Shown here: positions 8,111-16,661 of the stretch, one piece after another | Layout: the number at the start of each line of letters is the position of its first letter | How positions within the stretch are numbered: position 1 is the stretch's first letter | DNA from: JACVRN01 sp035276685 | GTDB taxonomy: Bacteria; Acidobacteriota; Blastocatellia; Pyrinomonadales; Pyrinomonadaceae | NCBI GenBank assembly: GCA_035276685.1 | Contig: DATELK010000002.1 | Span: 1-45,115 of the forward strand | DNA length: 45,115 bases | Reading direction: 5' to 3' | The notes under the pieces: model-generated | The model's input: only the letters and a program-made list of their open reading frames with translations | Told to the model about the DNA's origin: nothing | Databases searched by the model: none | Program-made: the position numbers and the translations under genes

Positions 8111-10549
8111 TCAGCCCGCAGGAAGCAGCACAATGGTCTCGCGCGTCGCGCGCTCTACGGCCCCTCGGGTGAAGGGGAAGGCGCGAGGCGTGACGTTTCG
8201 CCAGTCTTCCAACTGGTCTTTCCAGTGCGGGCTGGTGGGCAGGCCCGACTGGCCCAGCGTGATGCCGTGCTGCGTCCTGTCCCAGTCGGACGTGTCTGCT
8301 ATGAAGCGCATGGAGACGCTGCGGCCCACGTTGACGGTCGTTATGTTCGGGCCCGCTCCGCTCTGCGGGAAGGGCGGAATCAGGAACTGCTGGCCTATCA
8401 GGGGAACGCGCGCCAGAGGATGAGAGAAGCTGACCTGCGCGTAGCGTCCCCACGTCCACTTCGTCTCGTCCTCGCCGAGCCTCTTCGTCAAAGCCTCCCG
8501 AGCGTCCTTGTAACAGGCGAGCAGAAGGTCTGCGTACATCGTGAACTCTTTGGGAAGCCATGAGCGCGGCTGCTCCGTGATGAGCCTGTCTATGAGCGTG
8601 CCCGAGTTGCCCCAGCCATACTCCTTCGCCAGCTCTTCGCCTATGGCTGCGTTGAGCACGCGGTTGCGGAAGGCCACGCGCATCTCTGCCACGAGCGGCG
8701 CGACCCCTGAATCAGGGTTGGCGCGTCCGTCCCAGTTCTGAAAAGAAGCGAGCGCAAGCTTCAGGAGCCTGTCGCCTTCTGCGTCCCTGCTGTCCAGAGG
8801 AAAGTTCACGTCCTTGAGAGTCTTCACCGTCTGGCGATAAAAGATGTCGCCGGGGATGGAGAAGGTGTCGCCCTGTATGGCTCGAAAGTCTTCTATGGTC
8901 AGTTTCGGCTTTGCTTCCAGCAGCTCAAGGATGCGGCGTGCGCGATAGGGCGCGGCCCACTCGTGCGTCAGAAAGTATGGATAGTCTGTGCCGACTACGC
9001 GCTGGTTTGCTGTGACGATGATGCCCGAGGGCGGGTCAAAGAGGCGGGGCAGCTTTTCAAAGGGAATGTAACCCGTCCACTCGCCCGCGTCTGAAGAGCC
9101 GTCGTAGGGAAGGCTTCCGTCGCCAGACTTTCTCAAGGGCACGCGGCCCGCAGCCGTGTAGCCTATGTGACCGTCCACGTCGGCGTAGACCATGTTCTGC
9201 ATGGGCGCTGTGTACTTGGCTAAAGCCGCCTGAAACTCCGTCCAGTTGCGCGCGGTGTTGAGCGCAAAGAAGCCTTCGGCCGCGCCGAGCTTTGGGTCAA
9301 GCGCCGTCCACTGAAGCGCGTAGCGCTTGCCCGCGCGCTCAAAGACCACCGGGCCGTGTCGCGTGACGGTGACATCCAACACTTGCGTCTCCGTCTCCGT
9401 GCTCGTGAAGCCTTTTCGCACGCGTATCTCTTCGCGGCGCACGGTGGCGTCGCGCCAGCCCGCAGGCGTTTGATAGCGCTTAGGATTCTGCGGGTCGAAC
9501 TTCTCAAGGTAGAGGTCTGACACGTCCGGGCCTACGTTGGTGAAGCCCCACGCGATGCGGTCGTTGTGGCCTATAACTACGCCGGGCAAACCGGGCGAAG
9601 TCACGCCCGCTACTCTAAGCCCCGGCGCGCTCAGGTGAACCATGTACCAGATGGAAGGGGCAGAAGGCAGCAGGTGCGGGTCGTTCGCCAGAAGCGGCTT
9701 GCCCGTCACGGTACGCCTGCCCGACACGACCCAGTTGTTGCTGGCCTCGCGGTTCAAATCAAAAACTCCTAGCCGCTCTGCGACAAGCTTAACCTTCGCT
9801 CTCGCCTCGTTCAGAGCCCGCAGCGTCTCCACGTCCACGCGCACGTCCGAGCCCTTTGACGCACCGGCTTTCGTCTTCGGCTTATCGCTTCCCACGACAA
9901 CGACATCGAGCGGCGAGGTCTCTACCAGCAGCGCCTCGCGCTTATCAGCCGGGAGAGTCATCAGCGCTGCTCTCATCAAGTCCGTCTGCCACGTGTCAGA
10001 GAGAAATTCGAAGAAGAGCTTGACGATTAAGAGAGAGTCTGCGGGCGTCCAGGGTCGCGGGCGGAACTGTAGAATCTGAAACTCCGGCGGCAAAGTCTTC
10101 GCGTCGAGCGACTCCATGTAGGCGTTGACGCCGCGCGCGTAAGCCTCCAACTGCTCCCGCGCCTCCTTCGATGCTGCGGCCACCTCCGCCTCTGCCACCT
10201 GCGCGAAGCCGTAAGTGCGGAACATCTTGTCCTGCTCAAGCACCGCGCTCCCTAAGACCTCGGCCGCCTCGCCGCGCATGGAGCGGCGCAGCAGCTCCAT
10301 CTGCCACAAGCGGTCGCTCGCCGTCACGTAGCCTTGCGCGAAGCAGAGGTCAACTAGATTCGCCGCCTCTATGTAAGGGATGCCGCGCTCGTCCCGCCGC
10401 ACTGTCACCTGCTCGCGCAGGCCCGCGAAGCGCATGGCGGACTGCTGCGACCGGGCCTCGACCGGCCGCGCGGCATTCGGAACAAAAGAGAGAGAGACAA
10501 ATAAACAGAGCGAAAGAATCAAGCAGGCAAGGAAACGACTTTTTCTCAT
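8111..10549 (-). CDS. Penicillin acylase family Ntn-hydrolase (secreted)
   Basis: Periplasmic amidohydrolase precursor of 812 residues. An N-terminal signal peptide (hydrophobic core about 5-24) precedes the alpha chain. A spacer follows, then the beta chain, which should begin at Ser270 in the motif ASNNWVVSG. In the family this Ser is freed by autocatalytic cleavage and becomes the nucleophile. GKPLLANDPHL follows as expected. The substrate class (penicillins, acyl-homoserine lactones, other N-acyl amides) cannot be told from sequence. The downstream neighbour thpR follows by 5 bp. Length is typical for the family. Confidence 0.93.
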   Translation of the reverse strand: MRKSRFLACLILSLCLFVSLSFVPNAARPVEARSQQSAMRFAGLREQVTVRRDERGIPYIEAANLVDLCFAQGYVTASDRLWQMELLRRSMRGEAAEVLGSAVLEQDKMFRTYGFAQVAEAEVAAASKEAREQLEAYARGVNAYMESLDAKTLPPEFQILQFRPRPWTPADSLLIVKLFFEFLSDTWQTDLMRAALMTLPADKREALLVETSPLDVVVVGSDKPKTKAGASKGSDVRVDVETLRALNEARAKVKLVAERLGVFDLNREASNNWVVSGRRTVTGKPLLANDPHLLPSAPSIWYMVHLSAPGLRVAGVTSPGLPGVVIGHNDRIAWGFTNVGPDVSDLYLEKFDPQNPKRYQTPAGWRDATVRREEIRVRKGFTSTETETQVLDVTVTRHGPVVFERAGKRYALQWTALDPKLGAAEGFFALNTARNWTEFQAALAKYTAPMQNMVYADVDGHIGYTAAGRVPLRKSGDGSLPYDGSSDAGEWTGYIPFEKLPRLFDPPSGIIVTANQRVVGTDYPYFLTHEWAAPYRARRILELLEAKPKLTIEDFRAIQGDTFSIPGDIFYRQTVKTLKDVNFPLDSRDAEGDRLLKLALASFQNWDGRANPDSGVAPLVAEMRVAFRNRVLNAAIGEELAKEYGWGNSGTLIDRLITEQPRSWLPKEFTMYADLLLACYKDAREALTKRLGEDETKWTWGRYAQVSFSHPLARVPLIGQQFLIPPFPQSGAGPNITTVNVGRSVSMRFIADTSDWDRTQHGITLGQSGLPTSPHWKDQLEDWRNVTPRAFPFTRGAVERATRETIVLLPAG

Positions 10550-10602
10550 CCGTCTAGCGCCTCGATTGAAATTTTATGAGCCTGAAAGCCAGAAGCAAAT
10601 TC

Positions 10603-10688
10603 TAACAGGGATGGACAGGATATACAGGATAAAAAAGAGAAAGCGTTGTCTTTATCTTTATCCTGTGCATCCTGTCTATCCCTGTTAA
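10603..10688. repeat. R1 inverted repeat, copy b
   Basis: Left arm begins TAACAGGGATGGACAGGAT at 10603, and the mirrored right arm ends at 10688. It lies 2 bp downstream of the aldehyde dehydrogenase stop codon (minus strand) and about 50 bp upstream of the acylase start. Confidence 0.95.
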
Positions 10689-10690
10689 TT

Positions 10691-12115
10691 TTAATGTGTA
10701 GGGTCTATGACTATGATGCGCTCTTCAGTCATGTCGAGCATGGCGGAGCGCACGCCCTCGCGCCCCGCGCCGGACATCTTCACGCCGCCATAAGGCATGT
10801 TGTCCACTCGAAACGCGGGCGCGTCGTTAATCATCACGCCGCCCGTCTCAAGCCTCTGCGCGGCCGCGTATGCCCGCTCCATGTTGCGCGTGAAGACGCC
10901 CGCCTGTAGCCCGTAACGCGTGTTGTTGGCCTCGGCTATCGCCGCTTCAAAATCATGAAAGGTCGAAACGGTTGCGACGGGCGCGAAAATCTCTTCCGTG
11001 CAGACGCGCATCTCGCTATGCACGTCCGTCAGCACCGTAGCTTCGAGCAGCGAGCCACGTCGCCTGCCTCCGCAAAGCAGTCGAGCACCGCCCGCCAAGG
11101 CTTCGTTAATCCAGCCTTCGGCACGACGCGCCGCCGCCTCGTCAATCATCACGGAAAGCTCTGTCGATTCGTCCGAAGGGTCGCCTGTTCGCAAAGCTTC
11201 GGCGCGTGCCACAAACTTCTCCGTCCATTTCCGGCTTATGCCTTCATGCACGAAGACGCGCTGCGCGGAGATGCAGACCTGCCCTGCGTAACTGAAGGCC
11301 GCCATCGCCGTCCGCTCTACCGAATAGTTGAGGTCTGCGGTCTCGTCAACTATGACGGGCGCATTGCCTCCAAGCTCAAGCGTGACCTGCTTGCGTGGGG
11401 CCTGCGAGCGAAGACGCCAACCGACCTCCGCGCTTCCCGTGAAGGAAATCATCGCGACGCGCTCGTCTTTCAGATAAGTCTCTATGACGGGAATCTCCAC
11501 GGGCACGACTTGCAGCGCAGAGGCTGGCAACCCGCTCTCAAGGAAAGCTTCGCCGAGCATGAGCGCCGTCAGAGGCGTGCGCGGGCTTGGCTTGATGATG
11601 ATGGAGTTGCGGCTTGCGAGCGCGGGCGCTACCTTGTGAGCCACAAGGTTAAGCGGAAAGTTAAAAGGCGTGATGCCGTAGATGACGCCGCGCGGCACGC
11701 GCTCTGTCCAGCCGAAGCGCCCGCGACCTATGGCCTGCGTGTCAATCGGAACAGTTTCGCCCGTGAAGCGGCGCGCTTCTTCGGATGCAAACAGAAAGGT
11801 GTGAACGCCCCTGTCCGTCTCGCCGCGCGCCGCTGCAAGCGGCTTGCCGGCTTCCATCGCAATCGTGCGCGCGAAATCATCTCGCCGTGCCTTTATGTAA
11901 TCGCTCATGCGGCGCAGGCCTTCGGCAAGCTCGTAGCGCGCGAGGCCCCGCAGCTCAATCGCAGCACCGGCCGCCGCCGCTATCGACTCTTCCGCCTCCT
12001 CACGCGAAGCGTTAGAGACGCGCGCCACCGCCTCGCCCGTGTAGGGCGAGCGCACCTCGAACAGTTGAGCGGTCGTGCGCCACCTGCCGCCTATTAGAAG
12101 AGGTCTGGTTTGCAT
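10691..12115 (-). CDS. NAD(P)-dependent aldehyde dehydrogenase
   Basis: Oxidises an aldehyde to its acid. The protein has 474 residues from the ATG at 12115 (MQTRPLLIGG). An earlier in-frame ATG at 12154 would add 13 residues but starts inside an R1 repeat and has no ribosome-binding site. The cofactor region has GITPFNFPLN and FTGSAEVG. The general-base Glu lies in VTLELGGNAP and the catalytic Cys in YAGQVCISAQR. The C-terminal MPYGGVKMSGAGREG is typical of the lactaldehyde/succinate-semialdehyde group. The substrate is not predictable and there are no pathway neighbours. Confidence 0.93.
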   Translation of the reverse strand: MQTRPLLIGGRWRTTAQLFEVRSPYTGEAVARVSNASREEAEESIAAAAGAAIELRGLARYELAEGLRRMSDYIKARRDDFARTIAMEAGKPLAAARGETDRGVHTFLFASEEARRFTGETVPIDTQAIGRGRFGWTERVPRGVIYGITPFNFPLNLVAHKVAPALASRNSIIIKPSPRTPLTALMLGEAFLESGLPASALQVVPVEIPVIETYLKDERVAMISFTGSAEVGWRLRSQAPRKQVTLELGGNAPVIVDETADLNYSVERTAMAAFSYAGQVCISAQRVFVHEGISRKWTEKFVARAEALRTGDPSDESTELSVMIDEAAARRAEGWINEALAGGARLLCGGRRRGSLLEATVLTDVHSEMRVCTEEIFAPVATVSTFHDFEAAIAEANNTRYGLQAGVFTRNMERAYAAAQRLETGGVMINDAPAFRVDNMPYGGVKMSGAGREGVRSAMLDMTEERIIVIDPTH

Positions 12116-12151
12116 AGCTTGCTCGCGGAGATAGTAGCACAAGTGGAAATT

Positions 12152-12235
12152 CAAACAGGATAGACAGGATAAGCAGGATAAAAGAGAAGGTGTTGCTTCT
12201 TCCTTATCCTGTGTATCCTGTCCATCCCTGCTAAT
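12152..12235. repeat. R1 inverted repeat, copy c
   Basis: Left arm 12152-12184 and right arm about 12202-12235 lie between the divergent aldehyde dehydrogenase and the 12270 gene. This is the only full R1 copy here that is not next to a stop codon. Confidence 0.93.
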
Positions 12236-12269
12236 TGCTTCTTCTAATCGAAGCCATTACAATCTGAAA

Positions 12270-12788
12270 ATGCTCAGCAGGTTTTTCATCATCACGATTC
12301 TACTTTGCGCCGCGTACGCCTCGGAGGCTCTTGCACAGACGCCTCCGTGGACGAAATTCTCTTCGCCGGAAGGCCGCTTTTCCGTGCTGATGCCTGCGAG
12401 CCCTCTGCGCGAAGAGCAGGCTAAACAGACGCCCACCGAAAAGGTGGTGATGCGCTTTTTCACAGCAGGCTCCGACAAAGGCGTCTTCATAGTCGCCTAC
12501 GCGGATTACCGCATGGCTGGCGTGAAGCAGGAGCTGGACGCCAACCGCGACAGCTTCCTCAGAGGAATGAAGGCGACTTTGGTTTCGGAATCTGATATAA
12601 AGCTCGGTGAAAATCCGGGCCGCGAAATCCGGGCCGCACGCGACCGCTTGAGCATACGCAGCCGCATCTTTCTGGTGGGCTCGCGTTACTATCAGGTGAT
12701 AGCGATTACGAACGCGAACCTGCCCGGTAATCTGGAAGCGGACAAGTTCTTAAACTCATTCGAGCTTGTGACGGCAGGAAAGAGTTAA
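12270..12788 (+). CDS. Secreted protein of unknown function (PsbP-like pattern)
   Basis: Unrecognised 172-residue protein. It has an N-terminal signal peptide ending near ALAQT (about residue 24). The mature part opens with WTKFSSPEGRFSVLMPASP, a pattern common in small extracytoplasmic PsbP/MOG1-like domains of environmental bacteria, and continues as alternating strands. I assign no function. The TAA stop is supplied by the half R1 repeat (12785-12816), which also supplies the start of the next gene. The pair is therefore closely spaced (15 bp) and probably one transcript. Confidence 0.75.
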   Translation: MLSRFFIITILLCAAYASEALAQTPPWTKFSSPEGRFSVLMPASPLREEQAKQTPTEKVVMRFFTAGSDKGVFIVAYADYRMAGVKQELDANRDSFLRGMKATLVSESDIKLGENPGREIRAARDRLSIRSRIFLVGSRYYQVIAITNANLPGNLEADKFLNSFELVTAGKS

Positions 12789-12816
12789 CAGGGATAGAGC
12801 GAGATGAACAGGATTC
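12785..12816 (+). repeat. R1 half copy (left arm only) spanning a stop and a start codon
   Basis: TTAACAGGGAT at 12785 and ATGAACAGGATT at 12804 match the left arm of R1, with a short divergent stretch between them. There is no right arm. The TAA (12786-12788) ends the upstream gene, and the ATG at 12804 starts the downstream gene. Confidence 0.8.
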
Positions 12817-13688
12817 GGGCTAACATTTTCGGCGCAGCTTTGCTGCTGGTCTTCTGCGCTCTGACGGCGCAGGCACAGCAGCGGCCGCTCATCACAGAGG
12901 ACGTGGACATCATCCCGCCGGGCACGCTGCGCATAGAGGCCGGGATAGATTTCTATCAGAACGCAAAGTTCCCGCTCTCCGGATTGACAGGAGACCTGAC
13001 GCGTGTGGGCGTCATTGGCGTCAACATAGGACTCTCGCCGAACGTGGAAGTGCAGATTGACGGCGTGGCGCAGAATTTCCTGAGCATCAATTCCATGAGC
13101 GTGCCGTCGCCCATACCGCTTGAGGTTCCGCTTGGCGCGAACTCCACGAACGACGCGGGCGACTTCACGCTCTCGACTAAAATCAAGTTCCGCAACGAGA
13201 CGAAGCGCGGCCCAAGTCTAGGCTTCCGCTTCGGCGTTCAGCTTCCCAACTCGAATCAGAAGCGCGGCATAGGCTCCAATCAGACCAACGCCTACGGCAT
13301 GATTCTAGTGGGCAAGAAGTTCGGCGGGCAGTTCGACGGCGGCGTGCGACGCGTGAATCTCTTCGGCAATCTCGGCATAGCAATCCTCGGCACGACTGAC
13401 CCCTACATACAGAACGACGTGCTGACTTACGGCATCGGCGGCATCGTGCGCCTGAACCGCCAGATTAACTTCGCGGGCGAGATAAACGGTCGCGCCAACA
13501 CTCGCTCGGGCGCTGCGCCGCTCGGAACGGAATCCATCTCGGAAGCGCGCCTCGGCGTTCAGGTCAGGGCATCGGGCTTGCGCTTCGACTTCGCGGGCAT
13601 CGCGGGCCTGACCGATTTCAGCCCACGTTCCGGCGTCACCTTCGGCGTCACCTACGACACGCCCCCCGTCTTCGTCCCCGTAAAATGA
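12804..13688 (+). CDS. Probable outer-membrane beta-barrel protein (Phenol_MetA_deg/transporter-like)
   Basis: 294-residue protein with a signal peptide (hydrophobic core about 8-21, likely cleavage after AQA). The mature start RPLITEDVDIIPPGTLRIE is followed by many short amphipathic strands with alternating hydrophobic residues, ending in a strand with V-P-V-K. This resembles the MetA/phenol-degradation-type outer-membrane family often annotated as transporter. Substrate and role are unknown. The start codon lies in the R1 half copy, and the ribosome-binding site is weak. R2 inverted repeats follow the stop by 6 bp. Confidence 0.7.
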   Translation: MNRIRANIFGAALLLVFCALTAQAQQRPLITEDVDIIPPGTLRIEAGIDFYQNAKFPLSGLTGDLTRVGVIGVNIGLSPNVEVQIDGVAQNFLSINSMSVPSPIPLEVPLGANSTNDAGDFTLSTKIKFRNETKRGPSLGFRFGVQLPNSNQKRGIGSNQTNAYGMILVGKKFGGQFDGGVRRVNLFGNLGIAILGTTDPYIQNDVLTYGIGGIVRLNRQINFAGEINGRANTRSGAAPLGTESISEARLGVQVRASGLRFDFAGIAGLTDFSPRSGVTFGVTYDTPPVFVPVK

Positions 13689-13694
13689 GAAGAA

Positions 13695-13784
13695 CAGTTT
13701 TCAGTTTTTAGTTTTCAGTTTTCAGCAAAGACAGGTTGAGCTTTTTCTGAGAACTGAAAACTGAAAACTGAAAACTGAAAACTG
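13695..13784. repeat. R2 inverted repeat with 7-nt units (CAGTTTT)
   Basis: The left arm 13695-13725 is about four CAGTTTT units. The right arm 13751-13784 is the mirrored AAAACTG series. They could pair into a hairpin of about 30 bp. The element lies 6 bp after the stop of the outer-membrane gene and ends 6 bp before the ATG of the first VTT gene, whose ribosome-binding region it occupies. Confidence 0.9.
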
Positions 13785-13790
13785 CTTTTT

Positions 13791-14465
13791 ATGTTCAACT
13801 GGTTAAGCGAGACAGCTAGGTGGGTGCAGCACGCGTTTGCAAGCACGGTCACATGGCTTGAGCAGTTCATCATCAGCGTGCCCATGTACGTCGCCGCGCC
13901 TTCCATGATTATCATAGGCGCGCTGGATTCTTCGCTCCTCTCGATTCCCGAAATCAACGATTATCTGGTGGTCATGCGCTGCGCCAAGCAGCCTTCCGCG
14001 GTCTTCTACTTTCCGCTCTTCGCCGCCGCAGGTTCCGTCATTGGGTGCCTGCTGCTTTACACGATAGTCAGGAGCGGAGGTCAGGCGGTGCTTCGCCGCC
14101 GCTTTCGCGCAGAGCACATAGAGCGGGTGGAGCGAGCCTACGCGCGCTGGGGCTTTATGGCGCTCGCCGTGCCAGCGCTTCTGCCGCCGCCTATGCCTTT
14201 CAAGATTTTCGTGGCGACCGCGGGCGCGCTCGAATACCCGCGCTGGCGCTTCATGATGACGGTCATGATTGCGCGCTCTATACGCTACTACGTGGAAGGC
14301 ATGCTGGCCGTCTTTTACGGCCAACACGTGCTCTCATGGATTAAGGAGAACGGCGCGCTGGTGCTCTCAATCGTCGCCGCCGTCTTCGTAGTCATCTTCA
14401 TCGTCTACCTAATCCAGAACAGAAGAAAGCCTGCGACGGAAAAAGCGGCAACTACTGATATGTGA
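13791..14465 (+). CDS. VTT-domain (DedA/SNARE-associated-like) membrane protein 1
   Basis: Inner-membrane protein of 224 residues. It has several hydrophobic segments: IIIGALDSSLLSIPEIN, a helix around 75-95, and the C-terminal helix LVLSIVAAVFVVIFIVYLI. The VTT core shows LPPPMPFKIFVATAG and RSIRYYVEGMLAVFYG. DedA-type proteins are implicated in lipid-carrier flipping and membrane homeostasis; the exact substrate is unknown here. The next gene is a paralog with the same motif. The ATG directly follows R2, and no Shine-Dalgarno sequence is visible. Confidence 0.85.
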   Translation: MFNWLSETARWVQHAFASTVTWLEQFIISVPMYVAAPSMIIIGALDSSLLSIPEINDYLVVMRCAKQPSAVFYFPLFAAAGSVIGCLLLYTIVRSGGQAVLRRRFRAEHIERVERAYARWGFMALAVPALLPPPMPFKIFVATAGALEYPRWRFMMTVMIARSIRYYVEGMLAVFYGQHVLSWIKENGALVLSIVAAVFVVIFIVYLIQNRRKPATEKAATTDM

Positions 14466-14473
14466 GAAAGAGA

Positions 14474-14560
14474 ATTAACAGGGATGGACAGGATGAACAG
14501 GATAAAGAAAAGAGAATACTTCTGCTTTTATCCTGCTTATCCTGTCCATCCTGTTTGAAT
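14474..14560. repeat. R1 inverted repeat, copy e
   Basis: Arms 14474-14507 and about 14525-14560. It lies 8 bp after the stop of VTT gene 1 and 31 bp before the TTG start of VTT gene 2, separating the two paralogs. Confidence 0.95.
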
Positions 14561-14591
14561 CTGCTATTGAAGAAAGGGATTATTTACAGGT

Positions 14592-15230
14592 TTGAAGTCG
14601 TTCATACATAAAATCACGGACACTCTTACGGCGGTCTCGCAGTACCTCGTCACGTTCGGGGCGTTCGGGCTCTTCGCTATAGCGCTGCTGGATTCGGCGC
14701 TCATTCCTATGGCCGGAGGGCCGGATGCCGTGCTGCTGCTGCTCGCGGCCAAGTTCCCCTCCTACTGGCCCTTCTATGCTGCGGCGGCCACACTAGGCTC
14801 CACGGCAGGCTGCGTCATCCTTTATTACCTGAGCGCGCGGGCGGGCCGCAGCGCCCTGAAGCGCTTCTCTGAAAAGAAGCAGAAGCGCGTGAAGGATTTG
14901 CTCGACCGCTACGACGTGCTTTCGGTGCTCGTGGCTTCAATACTGCCGCCGCCCTTTCCCTTCAAGCTCTTCGTAGTCTCGGCTGGCGTCTTTCGCTTAA
15001 ACGTCCTGCGCTTCGCCGTGGCCGTAGCCATCGGCCGCGCCTTTCGTTATCTTCTCGAAGGCTACCTCGCGGCCCGTTACGGAGAGCACGCCAAGGAATG
15101 GCTCGCACATTATTACCCTGTGATTGGCATCGGTCTGGCCGTGCTTATCGTGGTGGGCTTCGTCGCGCGGAATCTTCTGCGCAGGAAGAAGACGGCGGGC
15201 ACGGAGCAGAGGCTGGTGGAAGAGCCTTAG
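14592..15230 (+). CDS. VTT-domain (DedA/SNARE-associated-like) membrane protein 2
   Basis: 212-residue paralog of the preceding gene, with the shared block LPPPFPFKLFVVSAG and RAFRYLLEGYLAARYG. It also has MAGGPDAVLLLLAAKFP near residue 40 and a C-terminal hydrophobic helix (about 178-198). The start is TTG at 14592, preceded by an ACAGG element; no ATG exists before the first helix. Its stop codon overlaps the stop of the convergent exonuclease gene by 4 bp. The two VTT genes look like an old tandem duplication, later separated by an R1 repeat. Confidence 0.85.
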   Translation: MKSFIHKITDTLTAVSQYLVTFGAFGLFAIALLDSALIPMAGGPDAVLLLLAAKFPSYWPFYAAAATLGSTAGCVILYYLSARAGRSALKRFSEKKQKRVKDLLDRYDVLSVLVASILPPPFPFKLFVVSAGVFRLNVLRFAVAVAIGRAFRYLLEGYLAARYGEHAKEWLAHYYPVIGIGLAVLIVVGFVARNLLRRKKTAGTEQRLVEEP

Positions 15231-16066
15231 GTTGAGCCGCGCGCTTCCACCATCTTCTGCTCGTCGAAGCGGAACCTTCTGGCGGAAGCTATGTCGCGCA
15301 CGCCGTTATCGCTCAGCCTCTTGAGCATGCGTATGAAAAGCTCTGCCGTGGCTAAGGCGTCTGCGTGAGCGCGGTGGCGGTTCGGATGCGGAATCGAAAA
15401 ATGCTCGGCCAGAGTGGAGAGCTGGTAATTGACGAGCCCCGGCACGCACGAGCGCGAGAGCTTGACCGTGCAGAGATGCGAGTTAATCATGCGGCGGCCC
15501 GGAAAGACGCGCCCTATCTCGTGATTCAAAACGCGCACGTCGAAGTGAGAATTGTGGGCCACGAGCACGGCGTCGCCGGCGAAGTCCAGCCAGTCGGCCA
15601 CGATTTCAGAGAAGAGCGGGGCCGAGCGCACCATCTCTTCCGTGATGCCCGTGAGCCTTGAGATGAAGGGCGGGATAGGCGCTTCCGGGTTGACGAGCGT
15701 CTGGAACTCCGCGTGGACGCGGCCCTCGCGCACGCGGTAAGCGCCAATCTCCATAATGCGGCCCGGCGGCGTTTTCGCTCCCGTAGTCTCAAGGTCTACG
15801 ACCACGAAGTCCGACTCGCTGAGAAGCCTTTGCTCGGCGTCGTCGCAGGTAAGCTCAACGCAGTGGTCGTCTCTGAGGCGCAGGCGCAGGTCTTCTTTGA
15901 TAAGGTCTGCCACGAGGATAGAGGCAAGCTCCGGCTCGACCTCGGGCAGGTTGAGCACAAGGCTTGCGACCTCTGCGGCTGTGGCGCAGCCGCCGCACAC
16001 GCGCAGCAAGTCTACTGTCTCCTGTACCAGTGGCGAATCAGAGATTAGATTACGGTGCCTCTGCAT
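15227..16066 (-). CDS. DnaQ-like DEDDh exonuclease with N-terminal extra domain
   Basis: 3'-5' exonuclease of the DNA polymerase III epsilon type, 279 residues from the ATG at 16066. The C-terminal DEDDh domain shows VVDLETTG, HNSHFDVRVLN and HRAHADALATAEL, containing the acidic residues and the catalytic His. The first about 80 residues are not part of the exonuclease fold and look like a small helical, possibly winged-helix, domain. An upstream in-frame start at 16111 would add 15 residues. A TACAAT -10-like element lies just before 16066, favouring the shorter form. The role may be repair or maturation rather than proofreading, because no polymerase gene is near. Confidence 0.88.
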   Translation of the reverse strand: MQRHRNLISDSPLVQETVDLLRVCGGCATAAEVASLVLNLPEVEPELASILVADLIKEDLRLRLRDDHCVELTCDDAEQRLLSESDFVVVDLETTGAKTPPGRIMEIGAYRVREGRVHAEFQTLVNPEAPIPPFISRLTGITEEMVRSAPLFSEIVADWLDFAGDAVLVAHNSHFDVRVLNHEIGRVFPGRRMINSHLCTVKLSRSCVPGLVNYQLSTLAEHFSIPHPNRHRAHADALATAELFIRMLKRLSDNGVRDIASARRFRFDEQKMVEARGST

Positions 16067-16109
16067 CGGCCCGCATTGTAGCACGCGCCGGGAAGAAGGA
16101 TAAGAAAAC

Positions 16110-16206
16110 AAGGCAGAAGGCAGAGTGCAGAATGCAGAAGTAAAGAAAGAGCATTCAAGCCTGAATCAGCAATTCATTCATCAATCTGCACTCTGCCTTC
16201 TGCCTT
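16110..16206. repeat. R3 inverted repeat with 7-nt units (GCAGAAG)
   Basis: Perfect 22-bp arms (16110-16131 and 16185-16206). The left arm and its continuation are a series of 7-nt units GCAGAAG, GCAGAGT, GCAGAAT, GCAGAAG. The 53-bp centre has no recognisable feature. It lies between the divergent exonuclease and SnoaL-like genes. Confidence 0.92.
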
Positions 16207-16281
16207 GCCTTTTGAATCCGTTATGGTTGGATGTAGCGTAGCTGCTTATGATGATTTTCAATAATTCTTCCGAGGTCAACT

Positions 16282-16623
16282 ATGAGAGAATCTAACATCG
16301 AAGCAGTCGAAGGATATCTTGGCGCAATCAGGTCAAAGGATTTGACGAGCGCTCCCATTGCGACGGACATATTTTTCACAGACCCGCTCGTCGGAGAACT
16401 GACGGGCGCGGAAGCATGGCGCGGGTTCCTCTCGCAGGTGCTGCCCGCTATCAGCGGCGTGCGCGTCGAGCAGCACGTCTCTGAAGGCGACCGCGTAGCC
16501 ACGCTCTGGGAAGCGGACACCGTCTGGGGCGTCATCCCCATACTTGAGCTTTTCCGCGTCGAAGACGGCAAAGTAAAGGAGGCTCGCGCCTTCTTTGACC
16601 CGCGCCCGATTAAGATGGCTTGA
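16282..16623 (+). CDS. SnoaL-like/NTF2-fold protein
   Basis: Small 113-residue protein of the NTF2-like superfamily. It has the N-terminal helix VEGYLGAIRSKDL, then FFTDPLVGELTGAEAWRGFL and the later strands VATLWEADTVWG and LFRVEDGKVKEARAFFD. These folds bind small ligands or act as isomerases or hydrolases; no activity can be assigned. The ATG has GAGG 7 bp upstream. It lies just upstream of pyrE, so the two are probably co-transcribed. Confidence 0.8.
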   Translation: MRESNIEAVEGYLGAIRSKDLTSAPIATDIFFTDPLVGELTGAEAWRGFLSQVLPAISGVRVEQHVSEGDRVATLWEADTVWGVIPILELFRVEDGKVKEARAFFDPRPIKMA

Positions 16624-16661
16624 GAGTTTTCGACATTGAAGAGAGAGGAGCCGTAAAGGAT

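Noticed and set aside
8106..8561. N-terminal extension of the thpR frame
   Set aside because: Overlaps the acylase gene and is Arg/Pro/His-rich; family similarity begins exactly at the ATG at 8105.
10955..12097. 380-codon open frame on the plus strand
   Set aside because: Antisense to the aldehyde dehydrogenase; composition is rich in Arg/His and has no family motifs, a shadow of the GC-rich codon pattern.
14474..14560. R1 units considered as a CRISPR array
   Set aside because: Units are 9 nt, contiguous and mirrored; there are no spacers and no cas genes in the window.
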